Shown: one piece after another, positions 50,338 through 59,900 of the stretch
Layout of the letters: every line of letters starts with the position of its first letter
How positions within the stretch are numbered: the stretch's first letter is position 1
NCBI GenBank assembly: GCA_009379815.1
Contig: WHSY01000014.1
Location: 1 to 64,000 of the forward strand
DNA from: Pseudonocardiaceae bacterium
Lineage (GTDB): Bacteria; Actinomycetota; Actinomycetes; Mycobacteriales; Pseudonocardiaceae
DNA length: 64,000 nucleotides
Reading direction: 5' to 3'
Translations under genes and position numbers: made by a program
The notes under the pieces: model-generated
What the model saw: the letters and a program-made list of their open reading frames with translations, nothing else
What the model was told of the DNA's origin: nothing
Databases searched by the model: none

Positions 50338-51501
50338 ATGCGGGTCGGCATGGCCATGTACATCCAGAACTACCAGGACTGGGATCGGTACGAGCGCAGT
50401 GAAAGCGGTGACGGCGCCGCGCCGTTGGATCCGCAGACCGACAGCCAGCGATTCTCCGAGGAGCTGGAAACGGCGCTGCAGGCCGAGGAAATGGGATTCG
50501 ACTCGCTGTGGACGGTCGAACACCACATCAGCCCCTACACCATGATTCCCAACCCGGTGCAGTTCCTCTCGGCGATCGCCGGTGCCACCAAGCGCATCGA
50601 CGTCGGGACCATGGTGATCGTGCTGCCCTGGCACCACCCACTGCGGGTCGCCGAGGACATCACGCTGCTGCAGTACGCGCTGCGCGGCCGAATACCATAC
50701 ATCGGATTCGGACGGGGCGCGGCCCGGCGGGAGTTCCGCCAGCTCGGGTTCGATATGAACGAGTCGAAGGATCGCTTCGCCGAGTCGATCCAGGTGGTCA
50801 AGCTGGCGCTGACCGAGGAGAGGTTCAGTTTCCACGGCGACCACTACGTTTTCGACGACGTGACGATGCGACCGCGGCCGCGGGACCCGCAGGCGCTGCT
50901 GGACAACTTCCACTTCTCCTGGGGAAGCCCGTCCTCGGCCCCCGTCGGTGCCAGCTACGGCCTGAAGCCGCTGATCATCCCGCAGCGGCCGTGGGAGGAG
51001 TACCACGCCGACCTGCAGGCCTTCGGTGAGGCGCGGGCCGAGACCGGGCTGCCGCCGGCGCGGCCCCGGATCCACGTCAACGTGTTCTGCGGTGAGACGG
51101 AGCAGGAAGCCGAGGAGGGTGCCCGCCGATACATCCCGCAGTACGCCGACAGCGCGCGGCGCAACTACGAGCTCGACAGCGGGCACTTCGCCACCACGCG
51201 CGGATACGAGCACTACGCGGACATGGCCAACGTGCTGACCAGCACCGGCGACCCGGCCCAGGCGATGGCGCAGGCCTATCTCGCCAACCACGTCTGGGGC
51301 ACCCCGGCGCAGTGCATCGAGAAGATGCGCGGCATCTCCGAGGCGTTCCACCCCGAGGAATTCATGCTCGTGATGCGCTACGGAAACATGCCGCGCGACG
51401 TGGCCGACAAGAGCACCCGGCTCTTCGCCCGCGAAGTCCTGCCCGCCGTGCAGGCGATCCCGATCGAGGAGCCGATCGTCTACGCGGCCGCCCAGGTCTG
51501 A
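50338..51501 (+). CDS. LLM-class flavin-dependent oxidoreductase (luciferase-like)
   Basis: 387-residue TIM-barrel flavoprotein of the bacterial luciferase superfamily. MRVGMAMYIQNYQDWDRYE, AEEMGFDSLWTVEHHISPYTMIPNPVQFLSAIAGATKRIDVGTMVIVLPWHHPLRVAEDITLLQYALRGRIPYIGFGRGAARREF; the W-x-EHH and GRG turns are typical. ATG 50338 follows GAGGAGG; a TTG at 50299 is unlikely. It heads the operon with B12-mutase genes, 3 bp before the next start. It may insert oxygen into a branched substrate or oxidise it before CoA activation (inference). Confidence 0.88.
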   Translation: MRVGMAMYIQNYQDWDRYERSESGDGAAPLDPQTDSQRFSEELETALQAEEMGFDSLWTVEHHISPYTMIPNPVQFLSAIAGATKRIDVGTMVIVLPWHHPLRVAEDITLLQYALRGRIPYIGFGRGAARREFRQLGFDMNESKDRFAESIQVVKLALTEERFSFHGDHYVFDDVTMRPRPRDPQALLDNFHFSWGSPSSAPVGASYGLKPLIIPQRPWEEYHADLQAFGEARAETGLPPARPRIHVNVFCGETEQEAEEGARRYIPQYADSARRNYELDSGHFATTRGYEHYADMANVLTSTGDPAQAMAQAYLANHVWGTPAQCIEKMRGISEAFHPEEFMLVMRYGNMPRDVADKSTRLFAREVLPAVQAIPIEEPIVYAAAQV

Positions 51502-51503
51502 TC

Positions 51504-51935
51504 ATGTCAGCGCCGGGCGCCGATACCGAACCGATCAGGGTGATGCTGGCCAAGATCGGCCTCGACGGGCACGATCGGGGTGTGCGGGTGGTGGCCCGGG
51601 CGTTGCGGGACGCGGGCATGGAGGTCATCTACTCCGGGCTGCATCGCAGCCCCGAGCAGGTGGTCGAGTCGGCGGTGCAGGAGGACGTGGATGTGCTGGG
51701 CGTCAGCCTGTTGTCCGGCGCGCACCTGCCGATCTTTTCGAGGATCTTCGAGGTGGTGGCGCAGCTGCCCGAGCCGCCGCGGTTCGCGATCGTGGCTGGT
51801 GGGGTGATGCCCGACGAGGATTGCGAGGCGCTGCGGAGGATGGGGGTGGCCGAGGTGCTGGGGCAGGACACCACGCCGGAGGTGATCGTGGCGACGGTGC
51901 GCGGGTTGGCGCGCGAGGCGTCGGCGCGGTTGTAG
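51504..51935 (+). CDS. hcmB: B12-binding small subunit of an acyl-CoA mutase
   Basis: 143-residue cobalamin-binding domain. DxHxxG with Asp21, His23 and Gly26 (KIGLDGHDRG), His being the lower cobalt ligand; then DVLGVSLLSGAHLPIF and FAIVAGGVMPDED, the S-L and GG motifs of base-off B12 binding. The size fits the small subunits of isobutyryl- and 2-hydroxyisobutyryl-CoA mutases. ATG 51504 overlaps nothing; the preceding gene stops at 51501. The large subunit is at 54416. Symbol by analogy with the Aquincola hcm genes. Confidence 0.85.
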   Translation: MSAPGADTEPIRVMLAKIGLDGHDRGVRVVARALRDAGMEVIYSGLHRSPEQVVESAVQEDVDVLGVSLLSGAHLPIFSRIFEVVAQLPEPPRFAIVAGGVMPDEDCEALRRMGVAEVLGQDTTPEVIVATVRGLAREASARL

Positions 51936-51948
51936 GGCGGGTGGCGAC

Positions 51949-53394
51949 GTGAGTGCTGCGGGGATGGAGCAGTGGAGCTGGCCGCCTGGCTACGACGAGG
52001 GGTACCAGCCGGCAGCTGATCAGCGGCATTGGTTTCCGGGTCGGGAGACGATGCCGGCGGGCCGGCGCGACGAGCTGATCCTGGACCGGATCCGCGAGGT
52101 GATGGCCTATGCCTGGGATCGCTCGCCGTTCTACCGGCGCAAGTGGGAGCAGGCGGGGATTGCCCCGTCGTCGATCAGGACCCTGGAGGATTTCGAGCGG
52201 GTGCCGGTGGTGGGTAAGGAGGAGCTGCGTGCCGATCAGGCCTGCCACGAGCCGTTCGGCAGCTACTTGTGCGTCGAGCCCGGCGAGGTCAAGCACGTCA
52301 ACGGCACGTCGGGCACGACGGGGCGGCCGACGGCGTTCGGCATCAGCGAGCGGGACTGGCGCAGCGTGGCGAATGCCCATGCGCGGGTGATGTGGGGGAT
52401 GGGTATCCGGCCGGACGACACGGTGCTGGTGGCGTCGCCGCTGTCGCTGTATTGGGGGTCGTGGGGCGCCTATATCGGCGCCGAGCGGTTGGGCGCGCGG
52501 GTGTTCCCGTTCGGGGCCGGGGCGCCGGGTCAGACGGCCCGCACGGTGGCGTGGATGCGCCAGTTGGGGGTGACGGTGTTCTACGGGACGCCGTCGTATG
52601 CACTTCGGGTGATCGAGGTGGCCGAGGCGGAGGGTGTCGACCCGGCGGAGTTGGGGCTGCGGGCGCTGTTCTTTTCGGGCGAGCCGGGGGCGAGTATCCC
52701 GGCGATCCGGTCGCGCATCGCCGAGGCGTTCGATGCGGAGGTCTACGACTCGGGCAGCATGGCCGAGGTCAGCCCGTGGATGCATCTGGGTTCGGCCAGC
52801 AACGAGCCGGGGGTGTTGTGCTGGCAGGACCTGGTCTATACCGAGGTCTGCGACCCGGTGGGGCTGCGCCGGGTGCCGTATGGCGGCGAGGGCACGCCGG
52901 TCTACACCACCCTGGAGCGGGTCAGCCAGCCGATGATCCGGCTGCTGTCGGGGGATCTGACGCGGTGGGAGGCGCCGTCGGCCGACCGGGGGCGCACGTA
53001 TCCGTTCCTGCCGCACGGCATCTATGGCCGGATCGATGACATGTTCACCGTCCGGGGCGAGAACATCTATCCGAGCGCGATCGATGACGTGGTGATGGCC
53101 GATTCGGGGTACGGCGGCGAGCACCGCATCGTGGTCAGCCGGGGCGCGGCGATGGACCGCCTGGTGGTGCAGGTCGAGTGCCAGCCGGGCGTCGGCGAGG
53201 CCGCCCGGGCCGACTGGGCCGATCGGATCGCGGGGCGGCTGCGTACCGTGCTGGGGGTGGGTGCGGTGGTGGTCCCGGTGGACCAGCACACCTTCGAGCG
53301 CACGGAGTTCAAGGCGCGGCGGGTGATCGACGACCGGGACCTGCTGGTGCGCATCACCTCGGCCGGTGACGCCGCTGTGGGGACGGGGCGGTGA
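51949..53394 (+). CDS. AMP-forming acyl-CoA ligase, phenylacetate-CoA-ligase-like
   Basis: 481-residue ANL-superfamily ligase. YAWDRSPFYRRKWEQAG and DFERVPVVGKEELRADQA are the phenylacetate-CoA-ligase N-terminal signatures; the P-loop is HVNGTSGTTGRPTAFG; later FFSGEPGAS, YDSGSMAEVSPW and GRIDDMFTVRGENIYPSAIDD. It is predicted to activate the free acid to its CoA thioester for the mutase encoded around it, as the 2-hydroxyisobutyrate-CoA ligase does in Aquincola. GTG 51949 was chosen; ATG 51964 is an alternative. Overlaps the MeaB gene (GTGA). Confidence 0.85.
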   Translation: MSAAGMEQWSWPPGYDEGYQPAADQRHWFPGRETMPAGRRDELILDRIREVMAYAWDRSPFYRRKWEQAGIAPSSIRTLEDFERVPVVGKEELRADQACHEPFGSYLCVEPGEVKHVNGTSGTTGRPTAFGISERDWRSVANAHARVMWGMGIRPDDTVLVASPLSLYWGSWGAYIGAERLGARVFPFGAGAPGQTARTVAWMRQLGVTVFYGTPSYALRVIEVAEAEGVDPAELGLRALFFSGEPGASIPAIRSRIAEAFDAEVYDSGSMAEVSPWMHLGSASNEPGVLCWQDLVYTEVCDPVGLRRVPYGGEGTPVYTTLERVSQPMIRLLSGDLTRWEAPSADRGRTYPFLPHGIYGRIDDMFTVRGENIYPSAIDDVVMADSGYGGEHRIVVSRGAAMDRLVVQVECQPGVGEAARADWADRIAGRLRTVLGVGAVVVPVDQHTFERTEFKARRVIDDRDLLVRITSAGDAAVGTGR

Positions 53395-54419
53395 CGGCGA
53401 CGGCGTCGCTGGCCGACCGGGTGGTGGCCGGCGAGCAGGCCGCGATCGCCCGGTTGCTGACCCGGATCGAGCGGCGCAGCCCGGGTGTCGACGAGGTGAT
53501 CTCGGCGCTGGTTCGCCGCGCGGGCCGGGCGCACGTGGTGGGGGTGACGGGTCCGCCGGGGGGCGGCAAGAGCACGTTGGTGTCGGCGCTGGCCGCACAG
53601 TACCGGCGGGCCGGGCGCACCGTGGGGATCATCGCGGTGGATCCGTCCAGCGTGCTGTCGGGCGGCGCGATCCTCGGTGACCGGATCCGGATGTCGGCGC
53701 TGGCCGGTGATGCGGGGGTGTTCATCCGGTCGATCGCCACGCGGGGGGCGCCCGGCGGGCTGCCGCGGGCGGCGCTGGATGCGGTCACCACGTTGGATGC
53801 GGCCGGCAAGGACGTGGTCGTCCTCGAGACGGTCGGGGTGGGCCAGGCCGAGGTCGACGTGATCACCGCGGCGCAGACGGTGGCGGTGGTCAGCGTGCCC
53901 GGGATGGGCGATGCCGTGCAGGCCAGCAAGGCGGGGCTGCTGGAGGTCGCCGACGTGCACGTGGTGAACAAGTCCGACCGCGACGGCGCGGCCAGAACCG
54001 TCGCCGAGCTGACCGACATGCTGCGGCTGGCGCCGCCCGCGCCGGGACAGTGGCAGGTACCGGTCGTGTCGACGGTGGCCGCCACCGGCGAGGGCGTCGG
54101 TGATCTGATCGAGCGGTTCGACGGGCACCGGGCCTGGCTGGCCGATTCCGGTGAGGGCCAGCGCCGGGCCCGGCGCACCACGGCGGCCCGGATCCGGTGG
54201 ATCGCCGAGCAGCTCGTCGCGGATCGGCTCCGGGCCGGGCATCCTGACTTCGACCGCGCCGTGGACGAGGTGACCGAACGCGGCGGCGACCCGGTCGCCG
54301 CGGCCCGGCGGCTGGTACAGCGTGGCCTGGGCGCCGGGGCGGAAGACGCTGCGGCGGGAAGCGACCCGCCGGACAGCGACCCGGCGGGAAGCGACCCGGA
54401 GGGGAGTGCGCGACGGTGA
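53391..54419 (+). CDS. meaH: MeaB/ArgK-type G-protein chaperone of the B12 mutase
   Basis: 342-residue GTPase. Walker [12 protein letters not shown] at about residues 52-62, [46 protein letters not shown] and VNKSDRDGA (guanine-specificity NKxD). It protects and reloads adenosylcobalamin in acyl-CoA mutases. The C-terminal tail repeats a GSDPxxSDP unit, with GGGAAGCGACCCG repeated in the DNA. GTG start overlaps the ligase stop, and its own stop overlaps the mutase start (GTGA). In the Aquincola hcm cluster the corresponding gene is called meaH. Confidence 0.87.
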   Translation: MTATASLADRVVAGEQAAIARLLTRIERRSPGVDEVISALVRRAGRAHVVGVTGPPGGGKSTLVSALAAQYRRAGRTVGIIAVDPSSVLSGGAILGDRIRMSALAGDAGVFIRSIATRGAPGGLPRAALDAVTTLDAAGKDVVVLETVGVGQAEVDVITAAQTVAVVSVPGMGDAVQASKAGLLEVADVHVVNKSDRDGAARTVAELTDMLRLAPPAPGQWQVPVVSTVAATGEGVGDLIERFDGHRAWLADSGEGQRRARRTTAARIRWIAEQLVADRLRAGHPDFDRAVDEVTERGGDPVAAARRLVQRGLGAGAEDAAAGSDPPDSDPAGSDPEGSARR

Positions 54420-56146
54420 GCGACGGCAGTGGACGCGACGGGGGCGGCGGCGAGCCCGCCGCCCGGCTGAGCAGCGAGGCGCTGGTGGCGGCCGTGGTCG
54501 CGGAGCTGGCCGAGTGGGAGGGCGACGAGCTGGCCGCGTTCCTGGCCCGGGCGCCGGAGTCGCACGACGAGTACCGCACCGGCAGCGGGCTGCCCATCGA
54601 GCGGGTCTACACCCCGGCCGACCTGCCGGCCGACTGGCACGACATCGGGCTGCCCGGCCGCTATCCCTACACCCGTGGGCCGTACCCGACGATGTATCGC
54701 GGCCGCGGCTGGACGATGCGCCAGATCGCGGGCTTCGGGCAGGCCGAGGAGACCAACCAGCGCTTCCGGTACCTGATCGCGCAGGGCCAGACCGGGCTGT
54801 CGGTCGACTTCGACATGCCCACCCTGATGGGGCTCGACAGCGACGACCCGATGAGCCTGGGTGAGGTGGGCCGTGAGGGCGTCGCGATCGACACCCTGCC
54901 GGACATGGAGGCGCTGTTCGACGGGATCGATCTCGAACACATCAGTGTCTCGATGACGATCAACCCGTCGGCGTGGGTCCTGCTGGCGATGTACGTCACG
55001 GTCGCCGCCGATCGCGGGCTGGATCTGAACAAGCTGTCGGGCACGCTGCAAAACGACATCCTCAAGGAATACGTGGCGCAGAAGGAATGGATCTTCCCGG
55101 TCCGCCCGAGCATGCGCATCGTCCGCGACACCATCGTCTACTGCTCGCAGCACATGGCCCGGTACAACCCGGTCAACATCAGCGGCTACCACATCAGCGA
55201 GGCCGGGGCCAACGCGCTGCAGGAGATCGCGTTCACGATGGCCATCACGCAGGCCTACGTCGCCGACGTGACCGCGACCGGCATCGACGTCGACAGCTTC
55301 GCGCCCCGGCTGTCGTTCTTCTTCGTCAGCCAGGCCGACCTGTTCGAAGAGGTCGCCAAGTTCCGGGCGGTGCGCCGCTACTACGCGAAGATGATGCGCG
55401 AGCACTTCGGGGCCACCGACCCGCAGTCGATGCGGCTGCGGTTCCACGCCCAGACCGCGGCGGCCACGCTGACCAAGCCGCAGCCGCTGAACAACATCGT
55501 CCGCACCACGCTGCAGGCGCTGTCGGCGGTGCTCGGCGGCGCGCAGTCGCTGCACACCAACGGGCTCGACGAGGCCTACACCATCCCCAGCGAGCAGGCC
55601 ATGAAGGTCGCGCTGCGCACCCAGCAGATCCTCGCCGACGAGACCGGCATCCCCTCGGTGATCGACCCGCTCGGCGGCTCGTACTACGTCGAGAACCTGA
55701 CCAGCAGGCTCGAACAGGGCATCGCCGACTACCTGGCCACCATCGAGGACATGGGTGGCGTCGTCGCCGCGATCGAGCAGGGCTACTTCCAACGCGAGAT
55801 CTCCGACACCGCCTACGACTTCGCCCGCCGCAAGGCCAGCGGCGACCGCCCGGTGATCGGCGTCAACAAATACGTCGACGCCGAGCCCGACCAGCGGGTC
55901 GAGACCCACAAGCTCGACCCCGAATCCGAGACCCGCCAACGCGCCCGACTCGAGCAGGTCCGCGCCGACCGCGACCCCCAACGCGCCGACGCCGCACTCC
56001 GCGACCTGATCACCGCCGCCCACGACCCCGACACCAACCTCATGCCCGCCACCATCGAAGCCGTCCGCGCCCACCTGTCCATGGGCGAGATCACCGGCGC
56101 ACTACGCGACGTCTTCGGCAGCTACACCGAGACGGCAGTGTTCTGA
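54416..56146 (+). CDS. hcmA: acyl-CoA mutase large subunit, 2-hydroxyisobutyryl-CoA mutase type
   Basis: 576-residue TIM-barrel substrate-binding subunit without a fused B12 domain. [27 protein letters not shown] places Ile104 where methylmalonyl-CoA mutase has Tyr and isobutyryl-CoA mutase Phe, and [15 protein letters not shown] places Asp131 where most relatives have Ala. From memory, this Ile/Asp pair (Ile90/Asp117 in Aquincola HcmA) defines 2-hydroxyisobutyryl-CoA mutase, which makes 3-hydroxybutyryl-CoA. Further motifs: [16 protein letters not shown] and [28 protein letters not shown]. Last gene of the operon. Substrate could also be a related 2-hydroxyacyl-CoA. Confidence 0.88.
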   Translation: MSDGSGRDGGGGEPAARLSSEALVAAVVAELAEWEGDELAAFLARAPESHDEYRTGSGLPIERVYTPADLPADWHDIGLPGRYPYTRGPYPTMYRGRGWTMRQIAGFGQAEETNQRFRYLIAQGQTGLSVDFDMPTLMGLDSDDPMSLGEVGREGVAIDTLPDMEALFDGIDLEHISVSMTINPSAWVLLAMYVTVAADRGLDLNKLSGTLQNDILKEYVAQKEWIFPVRPSMRIVRDTIVYCSQHMARYNPVNISGYHISEAGANALQEIAFTMAITQAYVADVTATGIDVDSFAPRLSFFFVSQADLFEEVAKFRAVRRYYAKMMREHFGATDPQSMRLRFHAQTAAATLTKPQPLNNIVRTTLQALSAVLGGAQSLHTNGLDEAYTIPSEQAMKVALRTQQILADETGIPSVIDPLGGSYYVENLTSRLEQGIADYLATIEDMGGVVAAIEQGYFQREISDTAYDFARRKASGDRPVIGVNKYVDAEPDQRVETHKLDPESETRQRARLEQVRADRDPQRADAALRDLITAAHDPDTNLMPATIEAVRAHLSMGEITGALRDVFGSYTETAVF

Positions 56147-56331
56147 CCGGGCCACCTGCGCTCAGGCACTGCGCGGTGCGACCGCGGCTGCGGTGCACCT
56201 CGATTACAGTTCCGCAACGGCCCGCCGCTACTCTGTCGCAGGGCAAGCCCATTCGCCGGTGGCCACCTTCGCCCGCGTTGCTGGCCGCGATACGAGCCGA
56301 CGCAGCGACCATCCCGGAGGACTGACGCTTC

Positions 56332-58332
56332 ATGTCGAGCAGCACCGCCGAGCGCAGCACGCGCGACGCCGAGCACGTCGAGGCATCCCCGACACTGCTG
56401 CAGCGCCTGATCCTGCCTCGGCGGGCCGACCCGATGGCGGTCCGCGCGCTCTACGTCGACGAGTACTCCGCCACCGCTCGGCGGGTGTGGCCGCCTGCCG
56501 GGTCGGCCGCCCGCAGGCCCAACGACGTCGACGTCGAGGTCACCTTCTCCAGCCCCAGCGCGCGGCGGGTCCGGACGCTGTCGCGCACGTCGGTACGGAT
56601 CCCGGCGGACACCGAGGTGTCATTCGCGTCCTACTTCAACGCGTTCCCCGCCAGCTACTGGCAGCGCTGGAGCACGCTGCGCACGATCCACCTGCGGCTG
56701 GCCCTCGAGGGGGCGGGCCGCCTCGACGTCTACCGCTCCAAGGCCGATGCGACCCAGGTCCACGCGCACGGCGAGCTGTTCGAGAGCCCCGGCCACCACG
56801 AGCTCGACCTCGAGCTCGGTCTCGATGCGTTCGAGGACGGCGGCTGGTACTGGTTCGACCTGACGACCGACGACTCCGAGCTCGTGGTGCACTCCGGTGG
56901 CTGGTACGCCCCGCATGCCGCGCCGGGTCGTGCCGCGGTCACCATCGGCATGCCGACGTTCAACCGGCCCACCGACTGCGTCGCCACGCTGCGCGCGATC
57001 GGCGAGGACCCGCTGGTGCGCTCGGCGATCACCGCTGTGGTCATTCCCGACCAGGGTGCGAGCAAGGTCGTCGACCAGGACGGCTTCGCCGAGGCGAAAG
57101 CCGGCCTCGACGGCCGGCTGCGGATCATCGACCAGCCCAACATCGGCGGCTCCGGCGGCTACGCGCGGGTGATGTACGAGGCGCTGGAGAACACCGACTG
57201 CGAGCAGATCCTCTACATGGACGACGACATCGTCCTGGAGCCCGACTCGATCCTGCGCGCGGTCGCCTTCTCCCGTTACGCCCGCGATCCGATGCTCGTC
57301 GGCGGGCAGATGCTGCAGTCGCAGTCCCGGTCCCGGCTGCACGCCTGGGGCGAGGTCGTCGACCGGCACCGGATGCGGTGGGCTCCCGCCCCGAACACCG
57401 AGTACGACCACGACTTCGCCCAGCAGCCGCTGCGGCAGACGGCGTGGCTGCACCGGCGCGCCGACGTCGACTACAACGCCTGGTGGATGTGCCTGATCCC
57501 GCGCGCGGTGGCCGAGGACGTCGGGATGCCGCTGCCGCTGTTCATCAAGTGGGACGACGTCGAGTACGGGCTGCGGGCCGGTGCCGCCGGTTACCCGACC
57601 GCCACCGTGCCGGGCGTCGGCATCTGGCACATGTCGTTCGCGGACAAGGACGACGCCACGGACTGGCAGGCCTACTTCCACCTGCGCAACCGCCTCGTGG
57701 GCGCCGCGCTGCACAGCCCCGACGAGGTCCCCAGGACAATGCTCGCCGACTCGTTCAAGCATGCCCTCAAGCATGCGATGACGATGGAGTACTCCACGCT
57801 GGCGCTGCAGGAGATGGCCATCCTCGACTTCCTCGACGGGCCCGAGACGCTGGTGGCCAAGCTGCCCACCGCGCTGGGCGAGGTCCGCGAGCGCTGCGCC
57901 GACTTCACCGATGGCCAGGTCGTGCCGTCTCGCGAGCTGCCCCTGCCGACGCGCAACCAGCTCGCCGTCCAGGGGATGCTCAAGCCGCCCACCAACCCGC
58001 TGACCATCGGCGCGACCCTGCTCAAGCGGCTGACGCACCAGCTGCGGCCGGCCGACGCCCGCACGCACCGCCGCCCGCAGCTCAACCTCGCCGCGCAGGA
58101 CGCCCGCTGGTTCGTGCTGTCCCAGCTCGACGGGGTGACGGTGTCGACGTCGGACGGCCGCGGTGTCACCTATCGCAAGCGTGACCCGGAGGCCTTCCGC
58201 GCGATGCTGGCCCGCTCGGCGGAGCTGCACTGGCGGCTGGCCAGGGAGTTCCCGCGGATGCGGCGGCGCTACCGTGCCGCCATGCCCGAGCTGACCAGCA
58301 GGCAGGGGTGGAAGCAGGTGTTCGGGTCCTGA
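56332..58332 (+). CDS. glfT2: galactofuranosyltransferase GlfT2
   Basis: 666-residue GT2-type transferase polymerising the galactan of arabinogalactan at the inner membrane face. An N-terminal beta-rich domain precedes the GT-A fold: TIGMPTFNRPTDCVATLRAI, NIGGSGGYARVMYEAL, metal-binding ILYMDDDIVLEPDSIL, acceptor-site IKWDDVEYGLRAGAAGYPT and GIWHMSFADKDD. A C-terminal helical region mediates tetramerisation in the mycobacterial enzyme. ATG follows CGGAGGACTGACGCTTC. A frame ending at 56325 (LLAAIRADAATIPED) just upstream has no support as a gene. Followed by PAP2 and ubiA as in M. tuberculosis. Confidence 0.95.
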   Translation: MSSSTAERSTRDAEHVEASPTLLQRLILPRRADPMAVRALYVDEYSATARRVWPPAGSAARRPNDVDVEVTFSSPSARRVRTLSRTSVRIPADTEVSFASYFNAFPASYWQRWSTLRTIHLRLALEGAGRLDVYRSKADATQVHAHGELFESPGHHELDLELGLDAFEDGGWYWFDLTTDDSELVVHSGGWYAPHAAPGRAAVTIGMPTFNRPTDCVATLRAIGEDPLVRSAITAVVIPDQGASKVVDQDGFAEAKAGLDGRLRIIDQPNIGGSGGYARVMYEALENTDCEQILYMDDDIVLEPDSILRAVAFSRYARDPMLVGGQMLQSQSRSRLHAWGEVVDRHRMRWAPAPNTEYDHDFAQQPLRQTAWLHRRADVDYNAWWMCLIPRAVAEDVGMPLPLFIKWDDVEYGLRAGAAGYPTATVPGVGIWHMSFADKDDATDWQAYFHLRNRLVGAALHSPDEVPRTMLADSFKHALKHAMTMEYSTLALQEMAILDFLDGPETLVAKLPTALGEVRERCADFTDGQVVPSRELPLPTRNQLAVQGMLKPPTNPLTIGATLLKRLTHQLRPADARTHRRPQLNLAAQDARWFVLSQLDGVTVSTSDGRGVTYRKRDPEAFRAMLARSAELHWRLAREFPRMRRRYRAAMPELTSRQGWKQVFGS

Positions 58333-58350
58333 ACCCAGGAGGCATGAGCG

Positions 58351-58881
58351 ATGCTGCAGCGACGTCCGGCGGCTAGCCGGGAGACGGCCGTGGTGGCGCA
58401 GGTGCAGCGCCGGATCGGCCGACCCGGGGTGGTCGGCGCCGCCCGCGGGCTCTCGATGTTCGGTGAGCACGCCGTGGGCTGGATCGTCGGCGGGGCGTTC
58501 GGCGCGCTGATCGACCGCCCGCGCCGTCGCGAGTGGGTGATCGCCACAACCGGCGTCGTGGCCGCGCACGCGGCGTCGGTTGTGCTCAAGCGCCTGGCGC
58601 GGCGCCGTCGCCCGATGGACGAGGCGGTGCAGGTCCTGGTCGACACGCCGAGCTGGTACTCGTTCCCGTCCTCGCACGCGACGTCCACCACCGCGGCGGC
58701 GGTGCTCTACGGTGGGCTGATGGGTCGCCCCCTGGCCCCGGTGCTCGTTCCTCCGATGCTGGCCAGCCGGCTCGTGCTCGGGGTGCACTACCCGACCGAC
58801 GTCCTCGCGGGGTCGGCGCTCGGCGCGCTCGTCGGCATGGCCGTGCGGCGGCGGCTGCGTGGAAGGGGACCGAAGCGATGA
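58351..58881 (+). CDS. PAP2-family lipid phosphatase (Rv3807c-like)
   Basis: 176-residue membrane phosphatase. The three PAP2 motifs are KRLARRRRP, PSSHATSTTAAAVL and SRLVLGVHYPTDVLAG, between hydrophobic helices. Position after glfT2 and an ATGA overlap with ubiA match M. tuberculosis Rv3807c, proposed to dephosphorylate decaprenylphosphoryl-5-phosphoribose on the route to decaprenylphosphoryl-arabinose. Only the family assignment is firm. Confidence 0.88.
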   Translation: MLQRRPAASRETAVVAQVQRRIGRPGVVGAARGLSMFGEHAVGWIVGGAFGALIDRPRRREWVIATTGVVAAHAASVVLKRLARRRRPMDEAVQVLVDTPSWYSFPSSHATSTTAAAVLYGGLMGRPLAPVLVPPMLASRLVLGVHYPTDVLAGSALGALVGMAVRRRLRGRGPKR

Positions 58882-59783
58882 CGACCACAGCACCGGCTCA
58901 GGCGCCTGCCCAGCGCGGCAACGTGGTCACCGGCCTGGTCCGCACGATGCGCCCGCGGCAGTGGGTGAAGAACGTGCTGGTGCTCGCCGCGCCGTTCGCC
59001 AGCGGCGACATCGGCAGGCTCGGCGTGCTGGGCGACGTCGCGCTCGCGTTCGTGGCGTTCTCGCTCGCCGCGGCCGGCGTGTACCTGGTCAACGACATCA
59101 AGGACGTCGAGGGAGACCGCGCACATCCCACGAAGCGCAACCGGCCGATCGCCGCGGGCGTGGTCCCGCCGGTGCTCGCGACGGTGGTCGCGGTCCTCGT
59201 CCTCGCGGGGGCGCTGGGCATCTCGCTGCTGGCCTCGACCGAACTGGCCGTCGTCACCGCCGTCTACATCGTCGTGCAGCTGGCCTACTGCTTCTGGCTC
59301 AAGCACCAGCCCGTGATCGACATCTCGATCGTCGCCTCCGGGTTCCTGCTGCGCGCCATCGCCGGTGGTGCCGCGGCCGAGATCGCGCTGTCGCAGTGGT
59401 TCCTGCTCGTCGCGGCGTTCGGCTCGTTGTTCATGGTGGCAGGCAAGCGCTACGCCGAGATCCGGCTCGCGGAGCGCACCGGCGCGAAGATCCGCAAGTC
59501 ACTGGAGCGCTACACCGCCTCCTACCTGCGCTTCGTGTGGACGCTGTCGGCCACCGTGCTCATCACCACCTACAGCCTGTGGGCGTTCGAGATCACCGAG
59601 CGGACGTCCTCGCGCTGGCCGGTGATCTCGCTGGTGCCGTTCGTCATCGCGGTGCTGCGCTACGCCGTCGACGTCGACGGCGGCAACGGTGGCGAGCCCG
59701 AGGACATCGCGCTCGGCGACCGCGTGCTGCAGGTGCTCGGAGCCGGGCTCGTCGCCATCCTCGTCGCCGCCGTCTACCTCTGA
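58878..59783 (+). CDS. ubiA: decaprenyl-phosphate phosphoribosyltransferase
   Basis: 301-residue UbiA-superfamily membrane enzyme attaching 5-phosphoribose from PRPP to decaprenyl phosphate. First aspartate motif YLVNDIKDVEGDRAHPTKRNRPIAAG (NDxxDxxxD), second region FLLRAIAGG, and about nine helices. It corresponds to Rv3806c, the first step to the arabinan donor. ATG overlaps the phosphatase stop. A family-2 palindrome follows, likely ending transcription. dprE2, acting later in the pathway, is at 63447. Confidence 0.93.
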   Translation: MTTTAPAQAPAQRGNVVTGLVRTMRPRQWVKNVLVLAAPFASGDIGRLGVLGDVALAFVAFSLAAAGVYLVNDIKDVEGDRAHPTKRNRPIAAGVVPPVLATVVAVLVLAGALGISLLASTELAVVTAVYIVVQLAYCFWLKHQPVIDISIVASGFLLRAIAGGAAAEIALSQWFLLVAAFGSLFMVAGKRYAEIRLAERTGAKIRKSLERYTASYLRFVWTLSATVLITTYSLWAFEITERTSSRWPVISLVPFVIAVLRYAVDVDGGNGGEPEDIALGDRVLQVLGAGLVAILVAAVYL

Positions 59784-59830
59784 CGCCGCGCGGCACCCCA
59801 TGCCGCATGCCGCGCCCCGCGGCCCCCAAG

Positions 59831-59900
59831 CTGTCCGTGAACCCGACGCCATGGGGGTGGGTTTCCGCTGCGAGCCCCACCCTGTCGAGTTCATGGACAG
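59831..59900. repeat. long palindrome, family 2, copy 2
   Basis: Arms CTGTCCGTGAACCCGAC + GCCATGGGGGTGGG and CCCCACC + CTGTCGAGTTCATGGACAG, 48 bp after ubiA. Shares the loop CGCTGCGAGCCCC with copy 3. The following 100 bp contain several near-repeats of TGGCATGCCGC and no gene. Confidence 0.8.

Noticed and set aside
54416-56146. Methylmalonyl-CoA or isobutyryl-CoA mutase
   Set aside because: The diagnostic Tyr/Phe is Ile104 and the neighbouring Ala is Asp131, which favours the 2-hydroxyisobutyryl type.
56260-56325. Short frame ending LLAAIRADAATIPED just before glfT2
   Set aside because: No start or homology that I can recognise; it is probably the glfT2 leader region.
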